From Nocardioides sp. 503 (GTDB lineage: Bacteria > Actinomycetota > Actinomycetes > Propionibacteriales > Nocardioidaceae), in the NCBI RefSeq assembly GCF_004522095.1, contig NZ_SPUI01000003.1:1116001-1180000 (forward strand): a stretch of 64,000 nt of DNA. Reading direction: 5' to 3'. The notes below the pieces were generated by a model that was not told where the DNA came from, searched no databases, and worked only from the letters and a program-made list of their open reading frames with translations. Below, one piece after another: positions 11,205 to 18,825 of the stretch. A program made the position numbers and the translations under genes. How positions within the stretch are numbered: position 1 is the first letter of the stretch; each line of letters starts with the position of its first letter.

Positions 11205-11215
11205 AACCTGTTCTA
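11202..11215. promoter_or_regulatory. KstR-like palindrome (possible short terminator)
   Basis: TAGAAC-CT-GTTCTA fits TNNAACNNGTTNNA, the motif bound by the steroid-catabolism repressor KstR and related TetR proteins. It lies 21 bp upstream of the flavin oxidoreductase ATG. The symmetry extends to GTAGAAC/GTTCTAC (11201-11216), followed by TTTT, so it could also act as a weak terminator of the acetyltransferase gene whose TAG stop it contains. Confidence 0.5.
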
Positions 11216-11236
11216 CTTTTCTGTCAGGGTGGCGGC

Positions 11237-12223
11237 ATGGCCCACTTCGTCACCCGCTACGACTTCCGCGCCCCCGGCGCCGACCCCGCCCAGCGGCAGG
11301 AGATCTTCGCGCGCGCGATCGAGCAGGCGGCTTACCTCGACGAGCACGGCGAGGACGCGATCATGCTCTCGGAGCACCACGCGTCGGCCGACGGCTACCT
11401 CCCGAGCCCGATCCCGGTCGCGGCGGCCGTGGCCGCGGTGACCAGCAGGGTGCCGATCACGGTCTCGGCGCTGCTGGCCAACCTCTACGACCCGGTGCGC
11501 CTCGCCGAGGACATCGCAGTGCTCGACCACCTCTCGCGCGGGCGGGTCAGCTACACGATCGGCCTGGGCTACCGGCCCGAGGAGTACGAGCACCTCGGCC
11601 GTCCCTGGGCGACCCGCGGCGCCGACATCGAGGCCGCGATCCTGGTGCTCCAGCAGGCCTGGAGCGGCGAGCCCTTCGAGCACGAGGGCCGGACGGTGCG
11701 GGTCACCCCGGCGCCGTACTCGCAGCCGCACCCGGTCCTCTTCTACGGCGGCGGCTCGCTGGCCGCGGCCCGCCGCGCGGCCCGGCTCGGCCTGCACTTC
11801 GCTCCGCAGCACGGCGACCCGGTGCTGCACGCGGCCTACGAGGAGGCGTGCCGCGCCCACGGTCGCGAGCCCGGCCTCATCCTGCGCTCGCCGCGGGGCC
11901 CGGCCAACGTCTTCTGCGCGGACGACCCCGACGAGTTCTGGGCGACGTACGGCCACCACCTGCTGGCCGACGCGACCAGCTACGCCGCCTGGCGCGGCAC
12001 CGACCAGCGCTCCTACGTGCAGGACGACTCCGCCACCGTCGAGGAGATGCGCGCCGCCGGGGTCTACGTCGTGCTCACCGCCGACGAGCTCGTCGAGCGG
12101 TGCCGCAGCAAGGAGATCCGGCTGGTGACCAGCCACCCCGCGTGCGGCGGCCTGCCCGCCGAGCCGTCCTGGGAGAGCGTGCGGCTGATCAGCGAGGTGG
12201 TGCGTCCCGCGCTCGCCGGCTGA
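11237..12223 (+). CDS. LLM-class flavin-dependent oxidoreductase
   Basis: 328 aa bacterial-luciferase-fold (TIM barrel) enzyme. Characteristic stretches are MLSEHHASADGYLPSP, LLANLYDPVRLAEDIAVLDHLSRGRV and IGLGYRPEEYEHLGRPW, which shape the flavin pocket; YGGGS follows in the second half. It probably uses FMNH2 or F420 to oxidise an organic substrate. AGGGTGGC lies just upstream of ATG 11237. The KstR-like palindrome in its promoter hints at sterol or lipid catabolism, but no other sterol gene is present here. Confidence 0.85.
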   Translation: MAHFVTRYDFRAPGADPAQRQEIFARAIEQAAYLDEHGEDAIMLSEHHASADGYLPSPIPVAAAVAAVTSRVPITVSALLANLYDPVRLAEDIAVLDHLSRGRVSYTIGLGYRPEEYEHLGRPWATRGADIEAAILVLQQAWSGEPFEHEGRTVRVTPAPYSQPHPVLFYGGGSLAAARRAARLGLHFAPQHGDPVLHAAYEEACRAHGREPGLILRSPRGPANVFCADDPDEFWATYGHHLLADATSYAAWRGTDQRSYVQDDSATVEEMRAAGVYVVLTADELVERCRSKEIRLVTSHPACGGLPAEPSWESVRLISEVVRPALAG

Positions 12224-12228
12224 GGGCC

Positions 12229-12246
12229 CCATGACGGATGTCATGG
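12229..12246. promoter_or_regulatory. Inverted-repeat operator upstream of the ABC-HK-RR operon
   Basis: CCATGAC-GGAT-GTCATGG is a perfect 7+4+7 inverted repeat 78 bp upstream of the ABC ATPase start. NarL/DesR-type response regulators bind comparable TGAC-N4-GTCA dyads, and such a regulator is encoded at the end of this operon, so feedback control is a natural inference. Confidence 0.6.
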
Positions 12247-12323
12247 CGAGGCGGTGCACGAGGGCCACAGACCGATGACGTGGCGCACTGCCGCGGGCGA
12301 CCCCGTCGCGGCACCGTGGAGAC

Positions 12324-13295
12324 ATGGACACGACGACCTCCTCGCGACCGGACCGACGACCCGACGCCCGATCCCGACCCGCCGCCGGCGAGCCCGCGAT
12401 CCGGGTGCGCGACCTGCGCCGCAGCTACGGCTCGGGCAAGCAGGCCTTCGAGGCGGTGCGCGGCGTCGACCTCGACGTCGAGGCCGGCACGGTCAGCGCC
12501 CTGCTGGGCACGAACGGCGCCGGCAAGACCTCCACGATGGAGCTGGTCGAGGGTCTGGGCCGGCCCAGCGCGGGCGAGCTCCGGGTGCTGGGCCTGGACC
12601 CCGTGGCCGACCGGGCCGCGCTGCGTCCCCGGCTCGGGATCCTGCTCCAGCGCAGCGGGTTCTCCGGTGACCTGAGCGTGCGGGAGACGCTGCAGATGTG
12701 GCACAGCACGCTCAGCCGGCCGCGGCCCGTGGACGAGATGCTGGCGGCGCTGCGGCTCGACGGCCGGGCCGACACCCGCGTCGTGGGGCTCTCCGGCGGG
12801 GAGCAGCGCCGGCTCGACCTCGCCTGCACGCTCATGGGCGACCCCGAGGTCGTGCTGCTGGACGAGCCGACCACGGGCCTGGACCCCGAGAGCCGCCGCG
12901 ACGTGTGGTCGCTGATCCGCGCGCTGCGTGACGGCGGGACGACCGTGCTGCTGACGACCCACTACCTCGACGAGGCCGAGGCGCTCGCCGACGAGCTCGC
13001 GATCATGCACGAGGGCCGGATCGTGCGTCGCGGGACGGTGGCGCAGATCGTGGAGGGGCATCCCTCCGTCGTCCGCTTCACCACCCCTGACCGGCCGCTG
13101 CCCGACCTGCGCGGCACGGCCACCACCGAGCGCGGCACCACCGTCGTCGAGACCGACGACCTCCAGCGCACCCTGACCGCGCTGCTCACGTGGGCCGACC
13201 GTGACGGCGTACGCCTCACCGACCTCTCCGCCCGCACCGCCAGCCTCGAGTCGGTCTTCCTCGAGGTGGCCGACCAGGAAGGAAGCACCCGATGA
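12324..13295 (+). CDS. ABC transporter ATP-binding protein (exporter type)
   Basis: 323 aa ATPase. Walker A GTNGAGKT (62-69), signature LSGGEQ (156-161), Walker B VVLLDEP (176-182) and the D-loop GLDPES are intact. The order and the C-terminal extension match the CcmA/DrrA-like ATPases of ABC-2 exporters. The N-terminal 24 residues are an unconserved polar extension. ATG 12324 follows CACCGT by 6 nt. It overlaps the permease start by 4 bp, so the two are translationally coupled. The cargo is unknown; drug, lipid or peptide export is typical. Confidence 0.92.
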   Translation: MDTTTSSRPDRRPDARSRPAAGEPAIRVRDLRRSYGSGKQAFEAVRGVDLDVEAGTVSALLGTNGAGKTSTMELVEGLGRPSAGELRVLGLDPVADRAALRPRLGILLQRSGFSGDLSVRETLQMWHSTLSRPRPVDEMLAALRLDGRADTRVVGLSGGEQRRLDLACTLMGDPEVVLLDEPTTGLDPESRRDVWSLIRALRDGGTTVLLTTHYLDEAEALADELAIMHEGRIVRRGTVAQIVEGHPSVVRFTTPDRPLPDLRGTATTERGTTVVETDDLQRTLTALLTWADRDGVRLTDLSARTASLESVFLEVADQEGSTR

Positions 13296-14107
13296 GCACC
13301 TCCACGACCTCCTCGCCCACGTCCGCATCCACGACCGGCACGAGCGGGTACGCCGTCTCACGACGCCGGGTCACGGGCCTGGCCCGCGCCAACGTGCTGC
13401 TGATGACGCGCAACCGCCTGACCCTGCTCTACGGGCTCGTCCTGCCGCTGCTGCCGCTGCTGCTCCTGCTCTCCGGGGAGCGGGGCGACACCGAGATCGG
13501 AGCCAGCTCGGTGACCACCGCGCTGCTGACGGCGCTGCTGTTCCCCGTCTACTACAACATCCTCTCCCTGGTGGTCTCGCGGCGCGACGAGCTCGTGCTC
13601 AAGCGGCTGCGCACCGGCGAGACCCGGGACGCCGAGCTGGTGGTCGCGCTGTCGCTCCCGGGCGTCGTCACGGCGGTCGTCCTCTCGGTCCTGACCCTGC
13701 TGGTCGGGCTCGCCGCCGGCCTCCCGGCGCCGGCCAACGTGCCGCTCTACCTCGTCGGGATGCTCGTCTCGTCGGTGATGTTCGTGGCGTTCGCATTCTG
13801 GACCGCGGCCTGGACGAAGACGGCCGAGGCGGCGCAGATGACCAGCCTGCCGATCATCGCGCTGGCCGTCGTCGGGACGATGTCGGCGGCGTTCCCCCAG
13901 CGCTTCGCGGAGGTCGTGGAGCGCACCCCCACCGGCGCGCTCCGGCAGCTGGTCGACCTGTCGTGGTTCGGGGAGGACGGCTCGCGCAGCGTCGGCTTCG
14001 TCGACAGCTGGGTCGCGGCCGGCGAGCCGGTCCTCGTCCTGGCCGCCTGGACCGCGGCGGCCGTGTGGCTCGCCGCCCGCGCGCTGCGGTGGGAGCCCCG
14101 CACCTGA
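13292..14107 (+). CDS. ABC-2 type transporter permease
   Basis: 271 aa with six predicted membrane segments, the first at about 44-60 (LLYGLVLPLLPLLLLL) and the last at about 243-262. A Ser/Thr-rich cytoplasmic N-terminus precedes them. The pattern of paired helices around an RRDELVLKRLRTGETRDAELV loop is typical of ABC-2 permeases such as DrrB. It should dimerise with the ATPase whose stop codon it overlaps. A kinase and response regulator follow after 62 bp. Confidence 0.9.
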   Translation: MSTSTTSSPTSASTTGTSGYAVSRRRVTGLARANVLLMTRNRLTLLYGLVLPLLPLLLLLSGERGDTEIGASSVTTALLTALLFPVYYNILSLVVSRRDELVLKRLRTGETRDAELVVALSLPGVVTAVVLSVLTLLVGLAAGLPAPANVPLYLVGMLVSSVMFVAFAFWTAAWTKTAEAAQMTSLPIIALAVVGTMSAAFPQRFAEVVERTPTGALRQLVDLSWFGEDGSRSVGFVDSWVAAGEPVLVLAAWTAAAVWLAARALRWEPRT

Positions 14108-14169
14108 TCTCCGTAGGCTGACCGGCACCTACACCGGCACCGACGCGACGAGCAGCGGGAGGGAGCACC

Positions 14170-15342
14170 ATGACAGGCACACGGCAGGACCGCGGGTGGC
14201 CGTGGCGCCGCTGGTCGGCCCTGAGCGAGATCGAGCGCGTCGACGTCTACACCCGCCAGTCGCTGTACGTGCTGCTCTGGTCCTCGCTCGGCTTCGCCCT
14301 CGTCGGGGCGCTGCCCGAGTCCGACGAGGTGACGCCCCGGCTGGTCGCCGTGCTCGTGGCGGCGGTGGTCGTCGGGGTCCTGGGCACCCGCGCGCTGACC
14401 GCGGTGGCCGACCTCTACCCCGCGACCGGCCCGATCCCCTGGCGGCGGGTGGCGCCGCTGCTCGCCGCCTGTGCCGCCGCCCTGGCGGTCGTGCTCAGCT
14501 GGGCGGGTGACCTCCGCATTGCCGCGGGAGCCGGGGTCTGGGTCGTGCTCGCCTGGTCGCTCGGCGGACTGCGCGGTCGGGTCCCGAGCGCGCTCCTGCT
14601 CGTGGTCCTCACGGTGCTGCCCGCACTCGTCAGCACCGAGTGGTGGGGCCTCGCCTACGGCCTGGTCACGGGCGCCTTCTTCCTCTTCACGTGCCGCGTG
14701 TCCCTGTGGCTGCTGGGCGTCGTCACCGAGCTGGACGCCGCCCGCACCGCCCAGAGCGCGCTGGCCGTGGCCGAGGAGCGGCTGCGCTTCTCCCGCGACG
14801 TCCACGACGTCCTGGGCCGTCGGCTCTCCACGATCGCGGTGCAGGCCGAGCTCGCCGCCACCCTCGCCCGGCGCAACGACGAGGGCGCCGCGGCGCGCAT
14901 GCTCGAGGTGCGCGGCATCGCCCACGAGGCCCTGCGCGAGGCGCGCGAGCTGGCCCGCGGCTACCGGCCCACTGACCTGACCCAGGAGCTCGAGGGGGCC
15001 CGGTCGCTGCTACGGTCGGCGGGCATCGGCGCCGAGGTCGACGTCGAGGGTCTCGACCTCTCGTGGCACGAGCCCGCCGCCTGGGTCGTGCGCGAGGCCG
15101 TCACCAACGTGCTGCGGCACTCCAGCGCCACCACCGTCGCGATCTCGTACGCCGGCGACGTGCTGGAGGTGCGCAACGACGGGGCGGACCGTCCCGCGGC
15201 CGGCGCCGACGGCATCGGGCTGTCCGGGCTCCGGGCCCGGCTCGCCCCGCGTGGGGCGACGCTCGAGGTCGAGCACGACGCGCCGTCGTTCGCCGTGCGC
15301 GTGCGGATGCCGGCTCCGGCCCTGACGGGAGCGGGCTCGTGA
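14170..15342 (+). CDS. Sensor histidine kinase, DesK/NarX-like
   Basis: 390 aa. Five or six membrane helices occupy about residues 30-185 with almost no extracytoplasmic domain, so it senses within the membrane, as in DesK. The HisKA_3 box reads FSRDVHDVLGRRLS with phospho-acceptor His212. The ATPase domain has EAVTNVLRHS (N box) and GIGLSGLRARL (G2 box). Its stop overlaps the response regulator start (GTGA). The link to an ABC-2 exporter suggests detection of membrane stress or of the exported compound. Confidence 0.92.
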   Translation: MTGTRQDRGWPWRRWSALSEIERVDVYTRQSLYVLLWSSLGFALVGALPESDEVTPRLVAVLVAAVVVGVLGTRALTAVADLYPATGPIPWRRVAPLLAACAAALAVVLSWAGDLRIAAGAGVWVVLAWSLGGLRGRVPSALLLVVLTVLPALVSTEWWGLAYGLVTGAFFLFTCRVSLWLLGVVTELDAARTAQSALAVAEERLRFSRDVHDVLGRRLSTIAVQAELAATLARRNDEGAAARMLEVRGIAHEALREARELARGYRPTDLTQELEGARSLLRSAGIGAEVDVEGLDLSWHEPAAWVVREAVTNVLRHSSATTVAISYAGDVLEVRNDGADRPAAGADGIGLSGLRARLAPRGATLEVEHDAPSFAVRVRMPAPALTGAGS

Positions 15343-15944
15343 TCCGCCTCCTGGTCGCCGACGACGAGCACCTGATCCGGACCGCGCTCGCTCAGCTGCT
15401 GGGCCTCGAGGACGACCTCGAGGTCGTCGCCGAGGCGTCGAGCGGCGGCGAGGCGCTGGCCGCGGCCGTCAAGGCGCAGGTGGACGTGGCGATCCTCGAC
15501 CTCCAGATGCCCGAGCCCGACGGGATCGCGGTCGCCGAGCGGCTGGCCGCCGAGCTGCCCGGCTGCCGGGTGGTGATCGTGACCAGCCACGGGCGGCCCG
15601 GCCACCTCAAGCGGGCGCTCGCGGCCGGGGTGCGCGGCTTCCTGCCCAAGACCACCTCCGCGGCGACGCTCGCCGACGTCGTGCGCCAGGTGCACGCCGG
15701 GGGCCGGTACGTCGACCCCGAGCTCGCCGCGGAGGCCATCGCGGCCGGCGACAGCCCGCTGACCCCGCGCGAGGCCGACGTCCTGGAGCTGGCCGCGGAC
15801 GGCGCGAGCGTCGAGGAGATCGCGCAGCGGGCCTCCCTGTCGCCCGGCACCGCCCGCAACTACCTCTCCAACGCGGTCGCCAAGCTGGGCGCCGCCAACC
15901 GGCACGAGGCGTTCGTCAAGGCCCGCCGCCTCGGCTGGATCTGA
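15339..15944 (+). CDS. NarL/LuxR-family response regulator
   Basis: 201 aa from GTG 15339. The receiver domain has the acidic pair ADDE (8-10), phospho-acceptor Asp54 in AILDLQMPEPDG, Ser/Thr in IVTSH and Lys in LPKTT. A LuxR-type helix-turn-helix (about 135-195, LTPREADVLELAADG ... LSPGTARNYLSNAVAKLG) binds DNA. It is the cognate partner of the kinase it overlaps by 4 bp and probably acts on the palindrome at 12229. Confidence 0.93.
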   Translation: MIRLLVADDEHLIRTALAQLLGLEDDLEVVAEASSGGEALAAAVKAQVDVAILDLQMPEPDGIAVAERLAAELPGCRVVIVTSHGRPGHLKRALAAGVRGFLPKTTSAATLADVVRQVHAGGRYVDPELAAEAIAAGDSPLTPREADVLELAADGASVEEIAQRASLSPGTARNYLSNAVAKLGAANRHEAFVKARRLGWI

Positions 15945-15947
15945 GCC

Positions 15948-16589
15948 CTAGGAGCATGCGGGCAGCTCGATCGTCGTGGTCACCGCGGTGACCGACGGCC
16001 GTCGCGGCGTCGAGGAGAAGCCGAACCGTGGGGGCGGGTCGAGCGGCGCGAGCGCGCCGAGCTCGCGACCGTCGTAGGCGCCGGTGAGCGAGACGACGGC
16101 GCGGTTGTCGGTGGCGCCGTACCACTCGCGGCGACCGCCACCGGCCGTGCCGCGAGTGCGGACGCCGCTCAGCGCCACCCGGGCGACCGGGTCGGTGAGC
16201 GCGCAGAACCACGGCGCCTGCGCCACCGCACGGGGCACGCACCGGACCAGCAGGCCGAGCCAGGTCCGGTGACCGGCGGACCAGTCGAGGGTGAGCGACG
16301 TCGAGCGCAGCCGCCAGTGGTCGCCGTCGCCCTCGACGGTGACGGTGACGTCGACCGGCTCGACCCGGACCTCGTCGAAGACGTAGGTGCCGGCCACGAA
16401 GTCCGCCACCTCCTGGCTCGGCGCCACCAGGACCCGGTGCCCCCCGGGCAGCTCGACCATGGCGTCGGCGAACGCGCCGTACGGCGACTCCGGCCATTGA
16501 CCCACCACGACGCGGATGCCGCTGCTGCTGCCCAGCCCGGCGATGGACCCGCGGAAGCGCCGGCGCTCCCCCGGGCGCCGCCGGCTCAT
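15948..16589 (-). CDS. Uncharacterised protein coupled to an acyl-CoA dehydrogenase
   Basis: 213 aa, no family recognised. The start ATG 16589 overlaps the stop of the upstream acyl-CoA dehydrogenase gene (ATGA), so the pair is translationally coupled. It has a basic N-terminal tail ([14 protein letters not shown]) and a mostly beta-strand body with two stretches that look like paired domains, [20 protein letters not shown] and [16 protein letters not shown]. There is no signal peptide and no membrane helix. The hydrophobic, strand-rich pattern could mean lipid or acyl binding, which the neighbour would fit, but this is a guess. Confidence 0.7.
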   Translation of the reverse strand: MSRRRPGERRRFRGSIAGLGSSSGIRVVVGQWPESPYGAFADAMVELPGGHRVLVAPSQEVADFVAGTYVFDEVRVEPVDVTVTVEGDGDHWRLRSTSLTLDWSAGHRTWLGLLVRCVPRAVAQAPWFCALTDPVARVALSGVRTRGTAGGGRREWYGATDNRAVVSLTGAYDGRELGALAPLDPPPRFGFSSTPRRPSVTAVTTTIELPACS

Positions 16590-17800
16590 CGGATGGGCGC
16601 GCCCGAGACCGTGCGCGCGATGACGAGGCGCTGGATCTCGGAGGTGCCCTCGAAGATCGTGTAGATCTTGGCGTCGCGCGCCATGCGCTCGACGGGGTAC
16701 TCGCGGGTGAAGCCGTTGCCGCCGAGGATCTGCATCGCCCGCTCGGTGACCCGCACCGCGGTCTCGCCGGCGAAGAGCTTGGACATGGAGCCCTCGGCCT
16801 TGTCGAAGCGCCTGCCCTGCCGCGCCATCCACGCCGCGCGCCACACCAGCAGCCGCGACGCCTCGATCGAGGTGGCCATGTCGGCGAGCATGAAGGCGAT
16901 CGCCTGGTTCTCGATGATCGGCTTGCCGAACTGCTCGCGGGTCCTCGCGTAGTCCAGCGCGACCTCGTACGCCGCCCGCGCGATGCCGATCGCCTGCGCG
17001 CCGACCGCGGGGCGGGTGCGCTCGAAGGTCGCCATGGACGCGTTGCCCGACGAGCTCGCTCCCTCGCGCGCCTTGGCCAGGCGGGCGTCGAGCTTCTCCT
17101 TGCCGCCGAGCAGGCAGCGGCCCGGCACCCGGACGTCGTCGAGGACGACCTCGGCCGTGTGGGAGGCGCGGATGCCGTGCTTGGCGAACTTCTGGCCCTG
17201 GCTGAGCCCCTTCGTGCCCGGGGGCACCACGAAGCTGGCCTGCCCGCGCGTGCGCAGGTCGGGGTCGAGGACGGCGGTCACGACGTGCACGTCGGCCAGG
17301 CCGCCGTTGGTGGCCCAGGTCTTGGTGCCGGTGAGGACCCACTCGTCGGTGGCCTCGTCGTAGCGGGCGCGGGTGCGCATGGCGCCGACGTCGCTGCCGG
17401 CGTCGGGCTCGGAGGAGCAGAAGGCCCCCAGCTTGAGGTCGCCGGGCTCGCCGAACATCTGCGGCACCCACTCGCCGACCTGCTCGTCGGTGCCGTTGGC
17501 GCGCACCCCGGCGGCGGCGAGCGCCGTACCGCAGATGGCCAGACCGATGCCGGCGTCGCCCCAGAACAGCTCCTCCATCGCGACCGGGATGCCGAGGCCG
17601 GTCTCGTCGAAGCTCTGGGTGGCGAAGAAGTCGAGGGAGTAGATGCCGGCCGTGGCCGCCTCCTCGAGCACCGGCCAGGGGAACTCCTCCCGCTCGTCCC
17701 ACTCGTGGGCGGCGGGGCGGATCACGTCGGCGGCGAAGGTGTGGAGCCAGTCGCGCAGCTCCAGGTGGTCGGGGCCGAGCTCGAAGGAGGGAGTCGTCAC
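16586..17800 (-). CDS. Acyl-CoA dehydrogenase
   Basis: 404 aa flavoprotein that introduces an alpha-beta double bond into acyl-CoA. The mid-domain reads [21 protein letters not shown] and TWATNGG (FAD and substrate contacts). The C-terminal helical domain has [46 protein letters not shown], which includes the usual catalytic Glu region. GTG 17800 is set by the protein start and by TACGCT 7 nt upstream (leaderless). The frame continues open to 18634 upstream, but that is not coding. A TetR-like inverted repeat lies at 17833-17849. Confidence 0.93.
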   Translation of the reverse strand: MTTPSFELGPDHLELRDWLHTFAADVIRPAAHEWDEREEFPWPVLEEAATAGIYSLDFFATQSFDETGLGIPVAMEELFWGDAGIGLAICGTALAAAGVRANGTDEQVGEWVPQMFGEPGDLKLGAFCSSEPDAGSDVGAMRTRARYDEATDEWVLTGTKTWATNGGLADVHVVTAVLDPDLRTRGQASFVVPPGTKGLSQGQKFAKHGIRASHTAEVVLDDVRVPGRCLLGGKEKLDARLAKAREGASSSGNASMATFERTRPAVGAQAIGIARAAYEVALDYARTREQFGKPIIENQAIAFMLADMATSIEASRLLVWRAAWMARQGRRFDKAEGSMSKLFAGETAVRVTERAMQILGGNGFTREYPVERMARDAKIYTIFEGTSEIQRLVIARTVSGAPIR

Positions 17801-17832
17801 CCACCCGAGCGTAGCGACGTCGGCCCCGAAGA

Positions 17833-17849
17833 TGTAACTCGGTGTTACA
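17833..17849. promoter_or_regulatory. TetR-type operator at the acyl-CoA dehydrogenase promoter
   Basis: TGTAAC-TCGGT-GTTACA is a perfect 6-bp inverted repeat with a 5-bp centre. It lies 19 bp upstream of the candidate -10 TACGCT (minus strand), where the -35 should be, so a bound repressor would block RNA polymerase. No TetR gene adjoins it; the regulator would be encoded elsewhere. Confidence 0.6.
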
Positions 17850-17892
17850 GGTGGTGGGCGGACCGGCGCCGTGGCGCCGGCCCACCCCCACG

Positions 17893-18627
17893 TCACTCGG
17901 TGGGCGCCTCGGGCTCGGAGCCGTCGGCGAGGATGCCGTAGAGCTTGCGGCGGGTGTCGACGAGGACGCCGACCGCCGCGCTGCGCTGGCTCTCGGAGCC
18001 GGAGCTGACGATCTGCCACACCGCGCCCATGACCTGCCCGATCTCGGACTTGATGTCGGCCGAGGCGGGCTCGGCGCCGTCGCTCTCCTCGCGGGTGAAC
18101 GGGGCCCACACCGCGGTGAGCTCGTCGGCGTGCTCGGCGACGTACGTCGCACCTTCGGCGGTCAGCCTCAGGCTGCGGCGGCCGCGCCCGTCGTCGGCCT
18201 CGACGAGACCCTCGTCCTCGAGCTGCTGGATAGTCGGGTAGACCGACCCGGGGCTGGGTCGCCAGGCGTCGTTGCTCTTCGCGGCGATGGCCTGGATGAC
18301 CTGGTAGCCGTTGACCGGCTCCTCGGCCAGGCCGGCCTCGCGCAGCACGTCGAGGATGGCGGAGCGGACGTCGCCGCGGCGTACGCGGGGGCCGCGCCGG
18401 CGCTCGTCGGGCTCGCCGAGGCCGAACAGCCCGGCCAGCCAGGGCGGGCCCTGGTGACCGGAGCGGCCACCGCCCCAGCCCCCGCCGGCCCAGCCGCCGC
18501 GGTGACCCTCGGGTCCGCCGTGGCCGCGGCCGCGGTGCTGCTCCCAGGGGCTCTGCGGGCCCTCGGCCCACTCGCCGTTGAAGCGGTCGTTGCGTCGTTC
18601 GTGTCGGTTGCGTCGTGGGTGTCCCAT
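17893..18627 (-). CDS. PadR-family regulator with Gly/Arg-rich N-terminus
   Basis: 244 aa; ATG 18627 follows AAGGAG by 7 nt. A long disordered Gly/Arg/His-rich N-terminus (about 1-85) precedes a PadR winged-helix domain: [45 protein letters not shown] and [15 protein letters not shown]-terminal helical part (about 175-235) would dimerise or bind ligand. The palindrome CGATATATCG at 18698 in its upstream region suggests autoregulation. No target gene is adjacent on the same strand, since the acyl-CoA dehydrogenase operon downstream has its own promoter. Confidence 0.88.
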   Translation of the reverse strand: MGHPRRNRHERRNDRFNGEWAEGPQSPWEQHRGRGHGGPEGHRGGWAGGGWGGGRSGHQGPPWLAGLFGLGEPDERRRGPRVRRGDVRSAILDVLREAGLAEEPVNGYQVIQAIAAKSNDAWRPSPGSVYPTIQQLEDEGLVEADDGRGRRSLRLTAEGATYVAEHADELTAVWAPFTREESDGAEPASADIKSEIGQVMGAVWQIVSSGSESQRSAAVGVLVDTRRKLYGILADGSEPEAPTE

Positions 18628-18697
18628 GTCGCAACTCCTTCCGTCGTAGGTGGATCGCGGTCTGCCGGACGTCCGTGTGACTGTCGGCGACTGTTCG

Positions 18698-18707
18698 CGA
18701 TATATCG
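18698..18707. promoter_or_regulatory. Candidate PadR operator
   Basis: CGATATATCG is a perfect 10-bp palindrome about 70 bp upstream of the PadR start. It is one of the few AT-rich spots in this GC-rich region. The same core GATATATCG recurs in the promoter of the second PadR gene at 60860-60868. Confidence 0.5.
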
Positions 18708-18751
18708 TTACTGTACGTCGGAAGAAGCGGGCGCGCAAGGGGACGCCGGGA

Positions 18752-18810
18752 TAGTCCCTAACGAATGCGTGCCTAATCCGTCCCCTGGACCACGAATTTG
18801 TTAGGGACTA
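18752..18810. repeat. TAGTCCCT palindrome, copy 1
   Basis: Left arm TAGTCCCTAACGAATGCGTG (18752-18771) pairs with the right arm 18791-18810 with two mismatches, around a 19-bp centre. It lies 15 bp downstream of the M3 peptidase stop. Related copies are at 29700, 33745 and 62734. It may double as a terminator. Confidence 0.85.
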
Positions 18811-18825
18811 CCCCGCGCGAGCGGG

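Noticed and set aside
16586..18634. Extended 682-codon start for the acyl-CoA dehydrogenase
   Set aside because: The upstream part has Arg-rich shadow composition, crosses the PadR gene in another frame, and homology starts at GTG 17800, where a leaderless promoter also fits.
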